This document shows, in pieces, positions 13,301 to 26,600 of a DNA stretch of 64,000 nucleotides (position 1 is the first letter of the stretch; each line of letters begins with the position of its first letter). Made by a program: the position numbers and the translations under genes. The DNA comes from Ophiodon elongatus (Eukaryota > Chordata > Actinopteri > Perciformes > Hexagrammidae), in contig JACSYO010001972.1 in the NCBI GenBank assembly GCA_016806645.1, positions 1,514,001-1,578,000 of the forward strand. Direction: 5' to 3'. The notes beneath the pieces are model-generated. The model was not told the DNA's origin. It worked only from the letters and a program-made list of their open reading frames with translations, and searched no databases.

Positions 13301-16300
13301 CAGGTCATCAATCCTATTTAAATAGGCCAGCCTACCTGCTGTGCCCTCCCCTCCACTGGCCACAATCACTCCTTTCCATTTTCCTTTCCATCAGCCCCGG
13401 CCGAGGCTCCCTGTGAAATGTGGAACACTTCCTCAGCCCCACTTTGCTTTGGAGGAAGTTGTGGAGGCATTTTATATTAACCTACTTCCGCCGTGATTGC
13501 ATTGTTAACATTTAAACGTCCTTTTCATAAACATAGCAGGAAAGTAGACACTTCCTCTAGAGGTGTGGGGGGCGTCTCTAAAAGTGTGTTTAATTGCAAA
13601 TCAGTAGCTTTATCATGCCTAATAATCACAAGAAAACAGATACAGTAAACACTAAGTTGAGTTGGTGAATGCTTTCGGATGGCTCTCGGCTGTAAGGCTG
13701 CAGAGTGCTGAATGAGTCTTCGGACCTGACCCCTGTCTCTCCACATTACTTCTCCTTCTGAGTGATTTTTAATCAGAAGCCCAATTCCAAACCTATCCCT
13801 CAAGGTATTCAACCTGAGGTACATTTCATTAACTTCTTTCATCTCACCACTGCCATTCCATTTTCGCCGCGCCGTTCTTAAAGATGCACACTCAAGCGAT
13901 AATCAGATCATTCTCCACTCGACCGGAGGAGGGGAGAAAATTCAGCAGTGATCGAATGTCAGCTGCAGAAGGGTAATGTCCACCGGGCTGCAGCTCCGAC
14001 CGAGGGCTGGAATATCCGCTGAGACGCCTGCACTGTAGGACTGTTTGGAAATATATAAAATGCATATTCTCATTGTTTTTTTTATGGAACATGATCTTAG
14101 CAGCGATTATCTTAGAGGGTTATTCCGTATTATATTTGATCATTGTTTGTATGCAGGTGCAATCACGGAGTACATCAGTGATCACCAAATCTATTAATTA
14201 ATTCAGGTTGAGTATGTAGGATTCATTTCAGCATACAGTATTAATATGGTTGCTGCGACAATACAGATGGCTCAGTTTAATGACTGCAACATTATGAATA
14301 CTGTATGCTGAAATGAAACCTACATACTCACTGCTATGAATGGATTTGGTGATCACCAGACGTTCAGAAAATCGATTATTCATTGAAAGCATTTGACAAG
14401 TAAAGGGGACAGAAATTCACAAGAGGGAGAATTTCTTTCTTCTCTGTGTTTGATATCACTGGAGAGTGAATATGTTTGTGTTTTGCACAATTGGTCAAAT
14501 GATAAAAGACAATTTAAGCTCTTTCAGCTTTGGGAAACTCTGGAAAATGTTCCCTTATTTTCTCCATTTTCACTTTCAATTTGCAAAACTCACCGACACA
14601 AAAGACAGCAGACATGATATGTTTAAAAAAAAAAATTTTTTCTAAAGTTGAAGTATCTAAAATACAATATCTTACAGTGCAGTATTGCTGTAAGGCATAC
14701 AACATTAAAAGGGAACATCACTTGAATTAAGAATTCCAATGTGTTGTTTGCATGGTCGAGGAAAGTTCAATCAATATTTGTGAACATGAGCTACTCGCTT
14801 CCTCTTCAGAAACCAGAGAAGTAAGTCTCACCCTTATGATGTCATCAAGTATAAAAGTCTGGAGCCGCTCATAGACAATGAACGGCAGTGTTTTTAGTGT
14901 TGGTTTCTTTTTATACCCAAATGAGTATATGGGAGGAAGTCGTTCACATTCACTTATATTTTTGGACCGTCATAGGAATACCACGTATCAGGCATTTAGA
15001 AAATAGATGTAATTCCCCTTTAAAACACATTTCACACCACTCAAACATACACGTTACGATTTTTTAAAGATTTTCTCTGTAATCAAAAGGAAATAAATTG
15101 CATTTTGCACTTTTTTTTAGACTTTCTACTACTGCCATTTATTTGAAATGGATCCCAGTACTGCAATGCTGCTCACCAGGGCAGTGCCGCCATGAAATAA
15201 GGAGACATGTTTGCAAAAAACAGTTGTATTGATTCAGTGACCTGTGCACAAATGAAAAGCATTGAACGTTGTGTTCACACTGTGAACACTTTACAGTTTA
15301 AGTAGGAATTTAGTTTGACAGTTTGCCACTTTGCTTTAAGATGTGTGCACATCGTAGTGAAAAGTGAACTAGACTTAATGATGAATTGATTAATCAAGAA
15401 AAATAATCAACAAATGAATCATTGATTAGCTATCATTAGCTTGAAGCCCTATTCCTGGTATTGAATCTGAATAGGAGACAGCACAGTTGAAAAATAAAGT
15501 CACACATTTGTCATAGTATAGTATAAAAAGATAAAAGATCAAACTGCATACTATCATATGCCATAACAATGTCAAAATGTTAGAGTGTAATATACCATAA
15601 CAAGTCAAAGTATAGCATGTCATAAAAAAGTAATGGACAGTCATAGTATAGTATGTGGAAAAACACTCATTGTATACAGGGTTGAAGTTAAAATTGCCAT
15701 ATGATATAGAAAGGTCATAATATTGTATGTCATAAAAAAGTCATAGCATAGTATGTCTAATAAAAGTAGTATAGTATACATAATATAGTATACATAGTAT
15801 AGTATCTGTAACACATTTCTGGCATTTCTGGCATATTCTGATTTGTCAGGAATTCCGTTTGGGAAGATGAAAACAGCAGGAAGAGTTCTGAAGAGCAAGT
15901 CAAAATAACAACCCACCCCCTCTCCACCCCCAAAAATCGCTCTTCACAAATCACACCTCTGGTAATTAACGATTTCCCTAAAAATAAAACAGCATTAGCC
16001 TCCCGCCTTGCACCCCTCGCCAGGCAACAGCTGGGCGGCAAGGACTCGGTGACTTCGCCGTTATCTTGGCACGGCTCGTCCGGGGGCCACCGCGCGCCCG
16101 AGTCTGCCAGATCGATGCAGCGCGCTCCGTTTGGCAGCGTCGTCACATCTAATGGCCACAGATGAAGACCCCCCCCCCCCCCCGCCCCCCCGCCCCCCCA
16201 TTCCTCCTCCTCAGGCTGTTGCGTCCACGCTGCGAGCTGAAGGACTCCTCTCATTTACAGAGCAGTCACCTACACCCCTCCTGGCCCTCCATCCTGTCCT

Positions 16301-17645
16301 TCAGGAGGACGGCTCGGGGTCCAGAGGAGCTGACTCCGGCAGATGGGTTATGGAGATCAAGCTGCGTGTGAGCCCGGTAATTAAATCTAACGCTCTGACC
16401 GTGGCTCCGAGCCCTGGACCTTCTGTCCAGGTTGTGCTCCCTCGCCCTACCTCTGATGCGCACGGTCGCCCGCCCCGGACACGTCGTTTTAATTGGTGCT
16501 GGAGCTTCACCGGTCAGCTGCAGGACATTTTACAGGGACGTGGCGCTTGATCCTGGTTTGAACTGGATTAATGTCGCCTGAGGATGTCCAGGAATTTGGA
16601 ATTTATTTTAATCTGCTCTGTCTGCTTTAAGTAAACTACTGTATTGTGATAATATTTAATCTATGCAAACTGAGCGGTACCTTTTCTTTTCTTTTTTTAT
16701 GTCTTTCCTGTCATGAAAAATTGGCACATTTTTCAGCTTCTCAGCGCTTTTAAAATGTCAACTTTTAGTTTGCTAAAAAAAAAAAAAAATTAAAACCCAA
16801 CAATGTTGACCTTATTCGATCTGGGACCAGTAAATTCCATTATGATGTGTGATTGCTGTCCAGTAAACAGAGAGGCTGGGCTTTGATTCATGAAGTAAAC
16901 CAGTTCCCCGTCACAATGCGAGTCCCATGTGAGCTCGGCTTCCAGGTGACGGTGTGGCTGTGCTGTCTCTCCATCTCTGTAGACAACCCTCTGCTGCTCA
17001 ACTCCTCCATGCAGCCCGACTTGACGGTGGGACGGACGTACAGCACGCCCCTCTGCTTCCAGGACAGCACGGACAAGGAGCTCTTCGACCCCCTGCCGGA
17101 CATCAAGGTCAAAGTTCAGAGCTCCTTTATGGTTTCGCTGGGTGTGGCCGAGCGGGCGGAGTTCCACGCCAAGGGCCCCGCCGAGACCTTCCCTCGGGAC
17201 CTGAGCCGGGACTACAGTGCTACCGCGGACAGACGCAAGAAGGGCCTGCTCACCCTCAACGGGCCCTTCAGCGCCGGCAAAGAGCAGCTGAGGACCAACG
17301 GCGTGTTCGGCCACGCCGGGGGACGGCTGGTGGTGCCAAACGCCGGTGAGCTTCACAGGAAGTCGATAAAAGTGCGGCGTTCGTTAGCAGCGCCGCCCCT
17401 ATCTTCTGTTGTGTCGATAATGAAAACAGAAGCTCACACAGCTTGGTGTCTTGGTTTCCTCAAGGAGAGGCTGCAGCAGCTGCTCGTTATGGAAGCCGTC
17501 GTAAACGGCTTCCCAGAATGCCTCGCGACACAGCAAACATCTAACGTGTCCCCACCATGTTGTTCTCCACGTCCCTGGTGCTCGTCGTTAAACGATCCGC
17601 TGTGTGCGCATCAAGACAGTGCAGTTTGTCTTTGTTGTGTTTTGT

Positions 17646-17689
<44 letters not shown>

Positions 17690-20600
17690 AAGTGGTGCTG
17701 TGAACTTCTCAGCTGTAGAAGGTGGTACACTGTCTAAAAATGGATCTAAATCAGTGGCTTCCAAAGAGGAATAGAATAGAACAGCACCAAGAGTATTAAA
17801 CACATAAAAACAAATAGGTTGACAGGACATAATCAGAGAATGAAACAAATAACATGATTAATTTATTAATAAATCTATAAAGTAATCAAAAAAAAGGATC
17901 CTACATTTAAACGTGAAATGTTTATATTTTAAAATCCTCTACTTTTTGGTTCCCAAAAGCCCCTCTTTGGTTCCTCCCAGAGTTCAGGATCTGCAGACAG
18001 AGAGAATAAAAGATGAGAACTGTCTGTCCGGATGTCCATGGCTTTGTCCCGTCTTCTGACAGTATAAGTCACACAGCCTGGTCTGGGGTTTCCCAATTAT
18101 TTTGCCGGCTATACCATCTACTCTCGCAAGCCTTTTCCTGAGCCTGTTGTTCCAGAGACAAACCAACCAGGAAATACGCTTATTTGCTTCCTTGCTAGAT
18201 GAGAGGATTGACACCACTCTCAAAGTCTCAACGCTAAATATACCCTCAAGCTTAGCTTAGCTTAGCATAAAGACTTAAAACAGGGAAACTCTGTAGAAAC
18301 ATAACAAAATCCACCAAACAGCATATCTCAAGCTCACTTATTAGCATATCCTAACTTGTTTGTTTAATCTGCCTGAAGTCATACACTGGTTGCTTGGCAA
18401 CCCCTGATTAAGGAAAGAACATCCTTCTCAAGAACATTTCGAGGAAAACTTTGACTTGACCCGTGAACAAACTCTCTTCACACACAGCATATGATTCTGG
18501 TGGGAAGCACACTAAATCTCTTGTATTTTCAATCTGCAAAATATGAGAATCAGTCTTTAGAATCCACCAAATGTAACTGTTCTTCAGGTTGGTAAAACCC
18601 TCAAATTCCTAGACATGAGACTGGGGGAGTGAAATGCTACAGACATGGCTAAATCCAGCTTGGTACTTTGTTATCAGCAAAGCACCACTTTTGCAGTGAG
18701 CCAGAAGAGCTTACAGGTTTTCTATAAAAGGTCACATTGGATGTTTTGTAATGGGGTTGTACAAATACTTCTCCATAACCAGCTACTTGCAGTAGATGGC
18801 GGTCGGCACGCCTCGGTTTTGGAGAAGCAGATGGGAGTACAGGTGTAGGGAGAAATGTAATGCAACTGCACTGGACGGGGGCATCAGCACAACGTCAGCC
18901 ACCTATAAGAATCCATATAATTCAAGTGTACGCTATATTTAGAATATTTTCACTGCTTTATCATGGCGTCAGACATCCATTTCTGACAGGGAACTGCCTT
19001 CACAACCACAAGAGTCCTTTAACAAAAGCAGTAATAATGGGGAGAACATGCAAACTCCAAACAGAAGGCCCTTCTATGCAGCCCATAGTAGTAAGATAAT
19101 GATATCACAATACTTTTTTTCTCAAAATAAGTTGTACACTTAAAATAAAATATTTTTTTAGATGGCTAAAACATGTCCCTGTCCTCAGCAGTGCATTACT
19201 TTACTCTTGTGCCGGTACTCCGGTCTGCTTCTTCAAACTCAGGGCGTGCTGACCGTCGTCTGCTGTAGGTAAAAAAAACTGACCGTTGAAAAACATCAGA
19301 AGTATCTCTTTACAATTCTGTGTTGGGGATTTAAGTACCACAGATGTTTGCTGCTCAGCCTTCAGGAGACTTCAAACACAACTGAAAAGAAGTTAAACGT
19401 GGTCTTAAGTGAGAAAAATAAGCACACCAGTAACATTAGTGTAGCTCAGCCCGTCAAAAGTTGGTGCTTCAAAGATACACCTCATCAGGACCTATATATC
19501 GCAAGCTGTTGCTAAGATCCATCCATCCCGTTGCCAGGGCAGCTAGCTGTTTGCTATTCCTCCACATACTCGCAGGCTCTCTCGGGCAAACGGGGTCGCG
19601 CCGTCATCGAGTCCCGCCAACACAAATGGAGGAGTTTGCGCGGACCGTTGCAGTCGTTGCCGGGTCAACAGTCTGCGCGAACCTTTGCACTCGCGGCCCT
19701 CTTCTGTGGTCGTGTGTGTACGCCGCCGCCGCCGCCGAGGCGAGGTGAGCTGAAATCAGCCTCCTGCGGCCGTCCTTCGGGCTGAGGGTCTGAGTGGATG
19801 AGTCAGTGCTGTCAAGTGCAGCACTCACACAGGCGGTTCTACAGGAACCGCTATTCATTAGAGTGAATAGCCATCTGCAGCACTTCACCGCAGATTTACT
19901 GGAGTCACCTTAGTGATATGGAACCTAAACAGCAACGTTCCTTACATCGGTGCAGTTTCTAACAGTGGATTTACACAAACTATGAAACGCATATTTCCTC
20001 ACTCACCCAGTGGTATATATATAACCATGGAGATTATTTTACTTCAATAGGTTTTGAGATTTCTGCCTCCGTCACAAGCTGTAAATGTAAATGTTTATGT
20101 CAAAATGTCATTAAAAAAAAAAGTAGCAGCAACATTTTCTCCAGAAACAAAATTCCTGATCATTCTGGATAGTCCTAAGACCACACTTTGAACATTTGAA
20201 CTACTTTCCTCTGAAGACATAGCCCCGAGATAAGAACAGATGAAGAAAACACGGCGACCCAAATCAAAGCACATGAAGGAAATATCTTCGTCACTTTCAC
20301 AACACATACAAGCATGCAAGCCTTTTCACATGTGTTCAAGTCAGCAGCTCATCAGTGATGCTGGAAAACGAACTCCTTATGTTCATGTTAGTTTAATGTT
20401 GTGATTGCATGATTCCAATATCATCACGGATATTGCTCAAACAACCCTTCCAACAAAATGTTTGTCAGTTGTTGGTTAACTCCCAACAACTGTCGTCTCC
20501 AGTTATTTGCAGTGTTTCTATCCGTGCCCGTGTTCTGGATGTGCAGCGCTTTCTGTATGCTGTGTCTGTGTTGTCAAATTTGATAAATGTGTTTCTTAAG

Positions 20601-23600
20601 GCGGTCCTTCCCAACCTGAGGGCTGGAACTTATGAAAAGGTTTCAAAATGAAGCGACACATTAGTTTCCCGTCACTAAAAATGATTCAAATGAAACTTCT
20701 GAGAAGGGCAACTCCCTCATACTACATACACTTTAAATATTACATAAAACCTATGTTAAGTAGACATTAGTTTGACCACTAGTTCCGTAGAGCAACCTGT
20801 TCTGACCCCCGACTGGTCAACGTCTCGTCACAGCCCTCGGTGTCTGGTAATGACCGCCGAGGCACCCTTTAACCAACTCCAAGTCAAACCCATTGGCGTC
20901 GTTATCAAACGCTCACACAGACCTCCACCAAGGATTCTGCTGTTGGTGTCCTGTGAGAAATATCAATGTTGACTTCTTTTACCTGACTTCTGAAGCACGA
21001 AGTTACCCAAAAGTACTTAATTTACACAACAAGCATGTTTTTTTTTTAGCCCAAACCCATAGAAATTATTTTCATTCACATATCTTGAGGGGAGAGGTCA
21101 AGGGACCCCTTCGAAAATGGCCATGCCAGTTTTCCTCCATTACAATTGAGCCTAACTAACCGACAAGCTACTATGACATGGCTGGTCGTCGACTTTCATG
21201 CGATACCAGTATATTCACTCCAGATTAAGACTCAGCCCGCTTCAGCCTCTTAAAGACAGTGATGTCGACCGGCAACCCCGCGGGACTCAGGGGGTTAAAT
21301 AGTGCAAGACTTTTAACACAACACAAGAAATCCAGCTGTGTCTGACTTGTCTGACAATCTTCACATCTGTCAGTTTTCTCCATCACTGCTGATCAACCTC
21401 CACTAGCACCAAACACAGAATTATTATTTAATGAAATCAGATGAAATGCACATTTCAGAGATGACTGAGGTGTTCCAAAATATTATTTTTACATAGAGCT
21501 GCAAAACAAACAAAAAAAACCTCTTTATCTGTCATCTCCCACTCTTCTCTGAACCTTTTTTTTTAATATATAAAGCGGGGCTTTTACATGCTCTCATCTC
21601 TACTGTGCGAATGCCTCTCCAGTCACAGATGAATCTCAGATGAATAGTGTCAGGCATCAGTGGCAGGGCAGTGTTGCTCTGCAGAAATCTCTCTCCTTGC
21701 ATCTTGAAAGATGTTGCATGATCAAAAGTGTAGCGAGAGTCGCTGGTTGTGGGGGATCAGAAGGAATGGACAGCGTCTAATTCAGACTTACGGTGTTAAC
21801 AATTGAATTCAAATCAAATATTGATTCATGTGCCTCTTTATTCCGATTCAGACTCGTGAGGTGAACCTTGACTGGAGGACTGGGTTTAGTTCTTTGTCTG
21901 TTTTAGATAGATTTAAGAAGAAGTACCATAATTTCAGTGAAAATAAGTGCTGTGACTAAAATGTCCCTTAACTCCTGAATGGGAGCTCTCCATTGGCTTT
22001 TTGGATTATTGGGGAAAATAAACTCTGCGGCTAACAAAAGTGTACGTGACCTTTTAGCCGCATGTTAGAAACTGCCTTTTGGGATATTTCCTGACATAGT
22101 TTATATTGTGGAACCAAACTTTGCAGCATTTTAAGACCTTATTTCAGGCATTTGACCAAAAACCCATTCACTGACTTCGAGACGAGGGAACCTGAAGTGC
22201 AAACATGCTGACTCATTTCTCGTTTTGAGGACTCATTCCTGCAGCACTCTATTATATATGAGGTCAGTCTGTGGGAAACACTTCCCTCCAGTGAGCCAAA
22301 CCAAATTCAACTGGCCTTAGACACTCTCTTTAAACCTGTACCAACAGTATGTGCTAAGAACCAACAAGAGCCTGTGCGATGTCATAATTAAACAACTCAT
22401 CAAGCATATATATATATATATATATAAAAAAAAATACATATATATATACATATAGTTCACATATATTTCACAACTGGGAAACCATTAGAGAGGGAAATTT
22501 ATCATTTCTGTGTCATCATGAATACATGCACGATGGCATTTTATATCTCGAGAAACCGACACTGAATGGAAAAGAAAAAGGGAAAGACAAAACAAGAGTG
22601 AGGGGAAAATGTCTTCCCACACAGTTTATTTAAACCTAATCTCTGACACTAATGAATAAAAACTAATTTACCAAAACTAATGAATAAAGTGTACTGATGA
22701 ATTATAAAAAAAGATAATGATAACAACTTTATTTTTTACAAAGGGTAATTTAAAGTGCTTTACATAAGACATGACAATAATAACTGAGAGAGAGAGAAAA
22801 AAAAAACATCAAGCCAATTTAAACAAGAATAAAATGTGACAGAATAAAATGTAAAGTGCAAGTAAAAATAACTTATTAAGTATAAGTAATGAAAAAAGTT
22901 AAAAAAAGTTCACAGAGTGTGGCATCAACTCCTGTCTCATAATAGTCCTCTAAACATCCCACATTTCTGGGGCAGTTAAGACTCCGACAGACGGGGTTAA
23001 ATAAAAGTGAATGGTGCAACACAGCTAATAAGTTTCCTCCATTTTGGTGGCTCAAAAGTCAGCCCTGTCAAGAGGGCTTGTTATTTGTCAAGAGCACAAA
23101 GACCTTGGCACAAACAATTAGAACAAATTTACTTTACTTCCACCAATGGCAGCAATTCCATTGTAATTAATGGGATCCATTTTTTAAATCTGGGCATTTT
23201 GAATGCTGGTGTGACCGGGTTATTATGCTGAACCCCGTGTGAATTCTACAGGACACGACAACTGGCTTTAGATTAAATCACAGGGGACGTTTAAACTTTA
23301 GCTTTTGAGCCCATGGGGTTTAAGAGACCATGTGCTTTTGTTCCAGACAACACACACGTGTCATTCAGCCCCCTGTAGTGACACCGTGAAGTCAAATTTA
23401 TCTGTTCTCTGGATGTTTGGGACCCTCACATGAGGCTGCTGTTCACAGACAACAGACCGTCATTTTTGCCATGACAACGAACAGTCTTTGTGTCTAAACT
23501 TACCAAACCATATCCATAAAAGTAGTTCGTTGAATACGTTTGTCTAGTGTGCCTATTTATTTGATCCTTTATCTGACTTAGATTTACGCAAGTTAGAATC

Positions 23601-26600
23601 TATTGAATCTATAATATCTTTAGTCTAACTTGTTCTGTGTATTGATAAATCCATGGGGCTGTCCGTGGTGCTGAAGTAGCAGACAGGTTTTTAATTGAGA
23701 CATTTTCATCTTGGCTCTTTAATATTCTCTAAACTATACAAATTGCCTACTGGTCATATGAATATGTTTTTTGTAATGGTAACAGGTTTTGTAAGATAAT
23801 AACCATCTGTGTCTGCAGTATTTATTTCAACTTTTATTTTGAAGGCGCAATGGGCAGACCGGAACCTAAGCCAATCGAAAATTCAGAATCCTGATGCTAA
23901 TGACTATGCTTAATAAAATTATCACACACCTGCTGCTACAGCACACTAATAAATACATCCTCCTTCACTTTGTGATATATTTATGATGATCAGTGTTTGC
24001 ATGCACTAAGATCAGTGTTTCATTTTTATAATCACATTGCTACTAAAACTCTGATAAAGTTCGGTTCACTTTGTTATTTGAAATGTCACGGTTCACTCCA
24101 GGAAAAAGAAGCTCTCATAAATATTCTGATAACCCCTGCATGTAGGACATGCTGTGAGCCCTTATTTTCACCTCCACTGTCAGGCTGTTGGAGTTGTCGC
24201 TGTTGACACATTTCTGTGTGTTTTTCCAGGGGTCAGCCTGCTGGTGCCTCATGGAGCCGTGGCTGAAAATATGTCCTGGGAGATGCACATGGTGATCAAT
24301 CAGGGAGAGGCAAGGTGAGGCCAGAGTTTACCCAAATATCATTTTGAGCATCTATCCGTCTGTCAGTCTCCCGCTATCTTATCATCCATCTCGGCTGACT
24401 CTCCATCCTCCGTCCTCACTCTCCTGTTTCCCTCTAATTATTTACCATCCTCTCTTTCATTACGGCTGCAGCGTTTATTCACTCGCCGCTCGATAGGACC
24501 TTCACCTCTCAACGCTTAGTTGTCTCGCTGACGCCGATTATAAAGTTTCAAGTTTAATGCTGTCACACGCAACCAAAAGATCTGAATTTGTAAATGTTTA
24601 CAGATGTCACCCGCAAAAGCAACACCTGCAAAGATTGTGAGAACGCTTACCCAAAAATGTGTGAGTCCACCTCTCAAAAACGTACTCTGAGTTCATTGGT
24701 TCCCACTGAAGACTTTACTAACAACTCACATACCTTTTTCATAAATGGCCGTGTCACACAGCTGGACACTGCGGATTCCATCAAACGTTTCTCAACAGAT
24801 GGAAATAGTGCATTTGTTGAGGACTACTTTCAGTGGCGGACTAATCCACATTTGATGCTGTTTGTGAGTATAAACAGCAGCAGGATGGGGTCAGGGTCTT
24901 TCTTGGCTCAAATTGAGGCGGAGGTGGTACCATCCTGATCACGAGCACACACGTGCCGTGCTCGATAGTGTTTGGTCAGGGTGCTGAATTGTAGCGTGAC
25001 GCTGTGTCACAAAAGCTTTCCTCCTGTCATCACTGAAGTCCTGACCTGTTGAATCAAAAATTGAGGAAAATAAATATTGTGGCCGTAGGTCGGCACCCAG
25101 AGTTCGATGATACCTCATATTAGTACAGAGACCGGATAAGACTATGTGTAAAAATGTATGTGTATAAACCGTACCGTATCCTGTAACAATTACTAATAAA
25201 TCATTGATTAAATGGATAAAAAACAAAAGATAAATTGGTAATGCAAGTTGTTATTAGTTGCCCACACATTTGGCTGTTTGCTGCTGGTTGTTTTTGCTTA
25301 CAAACATAAAGAATGAAAACATGGTGTATGTGTATGCAATCCAATTTTTTTTTTACTTTTTCAGTTTGATCACTTAGTTCCAATTGTTGCCTCCATTATT
25401 ATTATTATTGTTGCTGTTGTTGTTAGTATTGTTATTAATAATAATGTTATTATTATTGTTATTATATTGTTATTGTTGTTATTGTTATTATTATTATTAT
25501 TATTAGCAGTAGTAGTAGTAGTAGTGATAGTGGTTCCAGTTGTAGCACTAACATATTGGTAAAGAACCATAACTATGGGCTTTTGCAATGCAGTCATCGT
25601 CCGTACAATGGAATAATAGATGTATTAGTGGGCAGTAGTGCAGTCAGACATACAGAGTGTGGATGTGTGACCCTCCCCGTGACCATCCCCACGTCTCTGT
25701 GTGTTTACCGTCCGGCTGTGTGACAGATGGGCCCAGCGAGCACCGCGGCCTCTCTCCCACTTCCTGTGCTGACCAGTCCTCTAGGTGTCATGCTACGGGT
25801 GTTCTTTTCCAGAAGCCCCCTCACAGGTGGCAGTCTGGGCTTTGATGTCCCAGCTGCTGGGGAGAAACACAAGTTCACGCTGTGCAACCAGGGGGGTGGG
25901 GAGGAGTTTTAATTCAGTCCTTCATTTAGCCAACCGACTGGTAGGATCCAAAGTCAAACCTCCAATCTCTTTTTTTTTGTCCCCACAACTCTGCAGAGAG
26001 TCAATATGTAGTTATGTACTCCACTCGGTGTCAACAACGAGGCGCTCTGGGAGAGAGTCGCGACCCGGGAAGCTTGTTTAAACGATGATGAATGCGGTGA
26101 TGAATGGAGAGTGGTGCGCTGACGGAATTGAAGGCGCAGACGTCTCCCCCCGGGCCTTTCATCTTTGCGGTGCACGCATTATGTATTCCGATCACAGCTA
26201 GGTAATGACCCTCGGATGGACTGAGCCTCTCTCCAGGGGGGGGGGGAAGGATCTGCACGCTCTTCCCCCGCGGAGAGCCACAAGGGCTTTCCAGTTCTCT
26301 GAAGTGTCACTGTTTATTCACACTACTCCGCTTGAACAAAGTCCCGCGGACTAGAGAGACCCCACAAAAACGCACACACACGTTAGCGGTGGAAAATTAG
26401 GGCGCGGATCACCTTGGCGGGGCACTGAGATAATAAGATGCAGACGGCACCGGGTCGAGTGAGTTATGACTGTCAATTTTAAAAGCATTCAGTCAATTTC
26501 TTTACTGATCTCAAGGAATGCAGAGCAGCTCCACTTTGTTCTCCGTGCGGTTACAATATGTCGTATAGAACCCATGAATCACTACGTTCTGCAGCAAATC

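Larger units (their letters stand above)
12621..16982. other. unc5d: Intron between transmembrane and linker exons
   Basis: 4,362 bp. It holds a long near-perfect hairpin (14178-14355), a degenerate AT-rich tandem region (15485-15815), a GC-rich island (about 15985-16560) with a C-run (16169-16200), and otherwise ordinary intron. The open frames across the island are proline-rich through the C-run and are not convincing proteins. Confidence 0.7.
17346..24229. other. unc5d: Intron between linker and first ZU5 exon
   Basis: 6,884 bp. Contents: a (CA)n tract at 17649-17687, a cttag-type short repeat near 18247-18268, a foldback element (18785-19272), a small CpG-rich patch (about 19585-19750) and a (TA)n tract around 22405-22447. 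The rest shows nothing I can name. Confidence 0.7.

Noticed and set aside
16131..16550. 139-codon proline-rich open frame
   Set aside because: Low complexity driven by a C-run, with no recognisable domain or splice partner.
16853..17737. 294-codon open frame spanning the linker exon
   Set aside because: Only 16983-17345 is coding. The ends are defined by ctctgtag and gtgagc sites with matching phase, and the extensions are intron, the last part being translated CA repeat.
19461..19748. 95-codon open frame over the CpG-rich patch
   Set aside because: No domain, alanine run from a GCC repeat, and a competing frame of equal length on each strand.
24594..24938. 114-codon open frame shortly after the short ZU5 exon
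   Set aside because: No recognised family, no splice partner, codon use not exon-like; probably chance.
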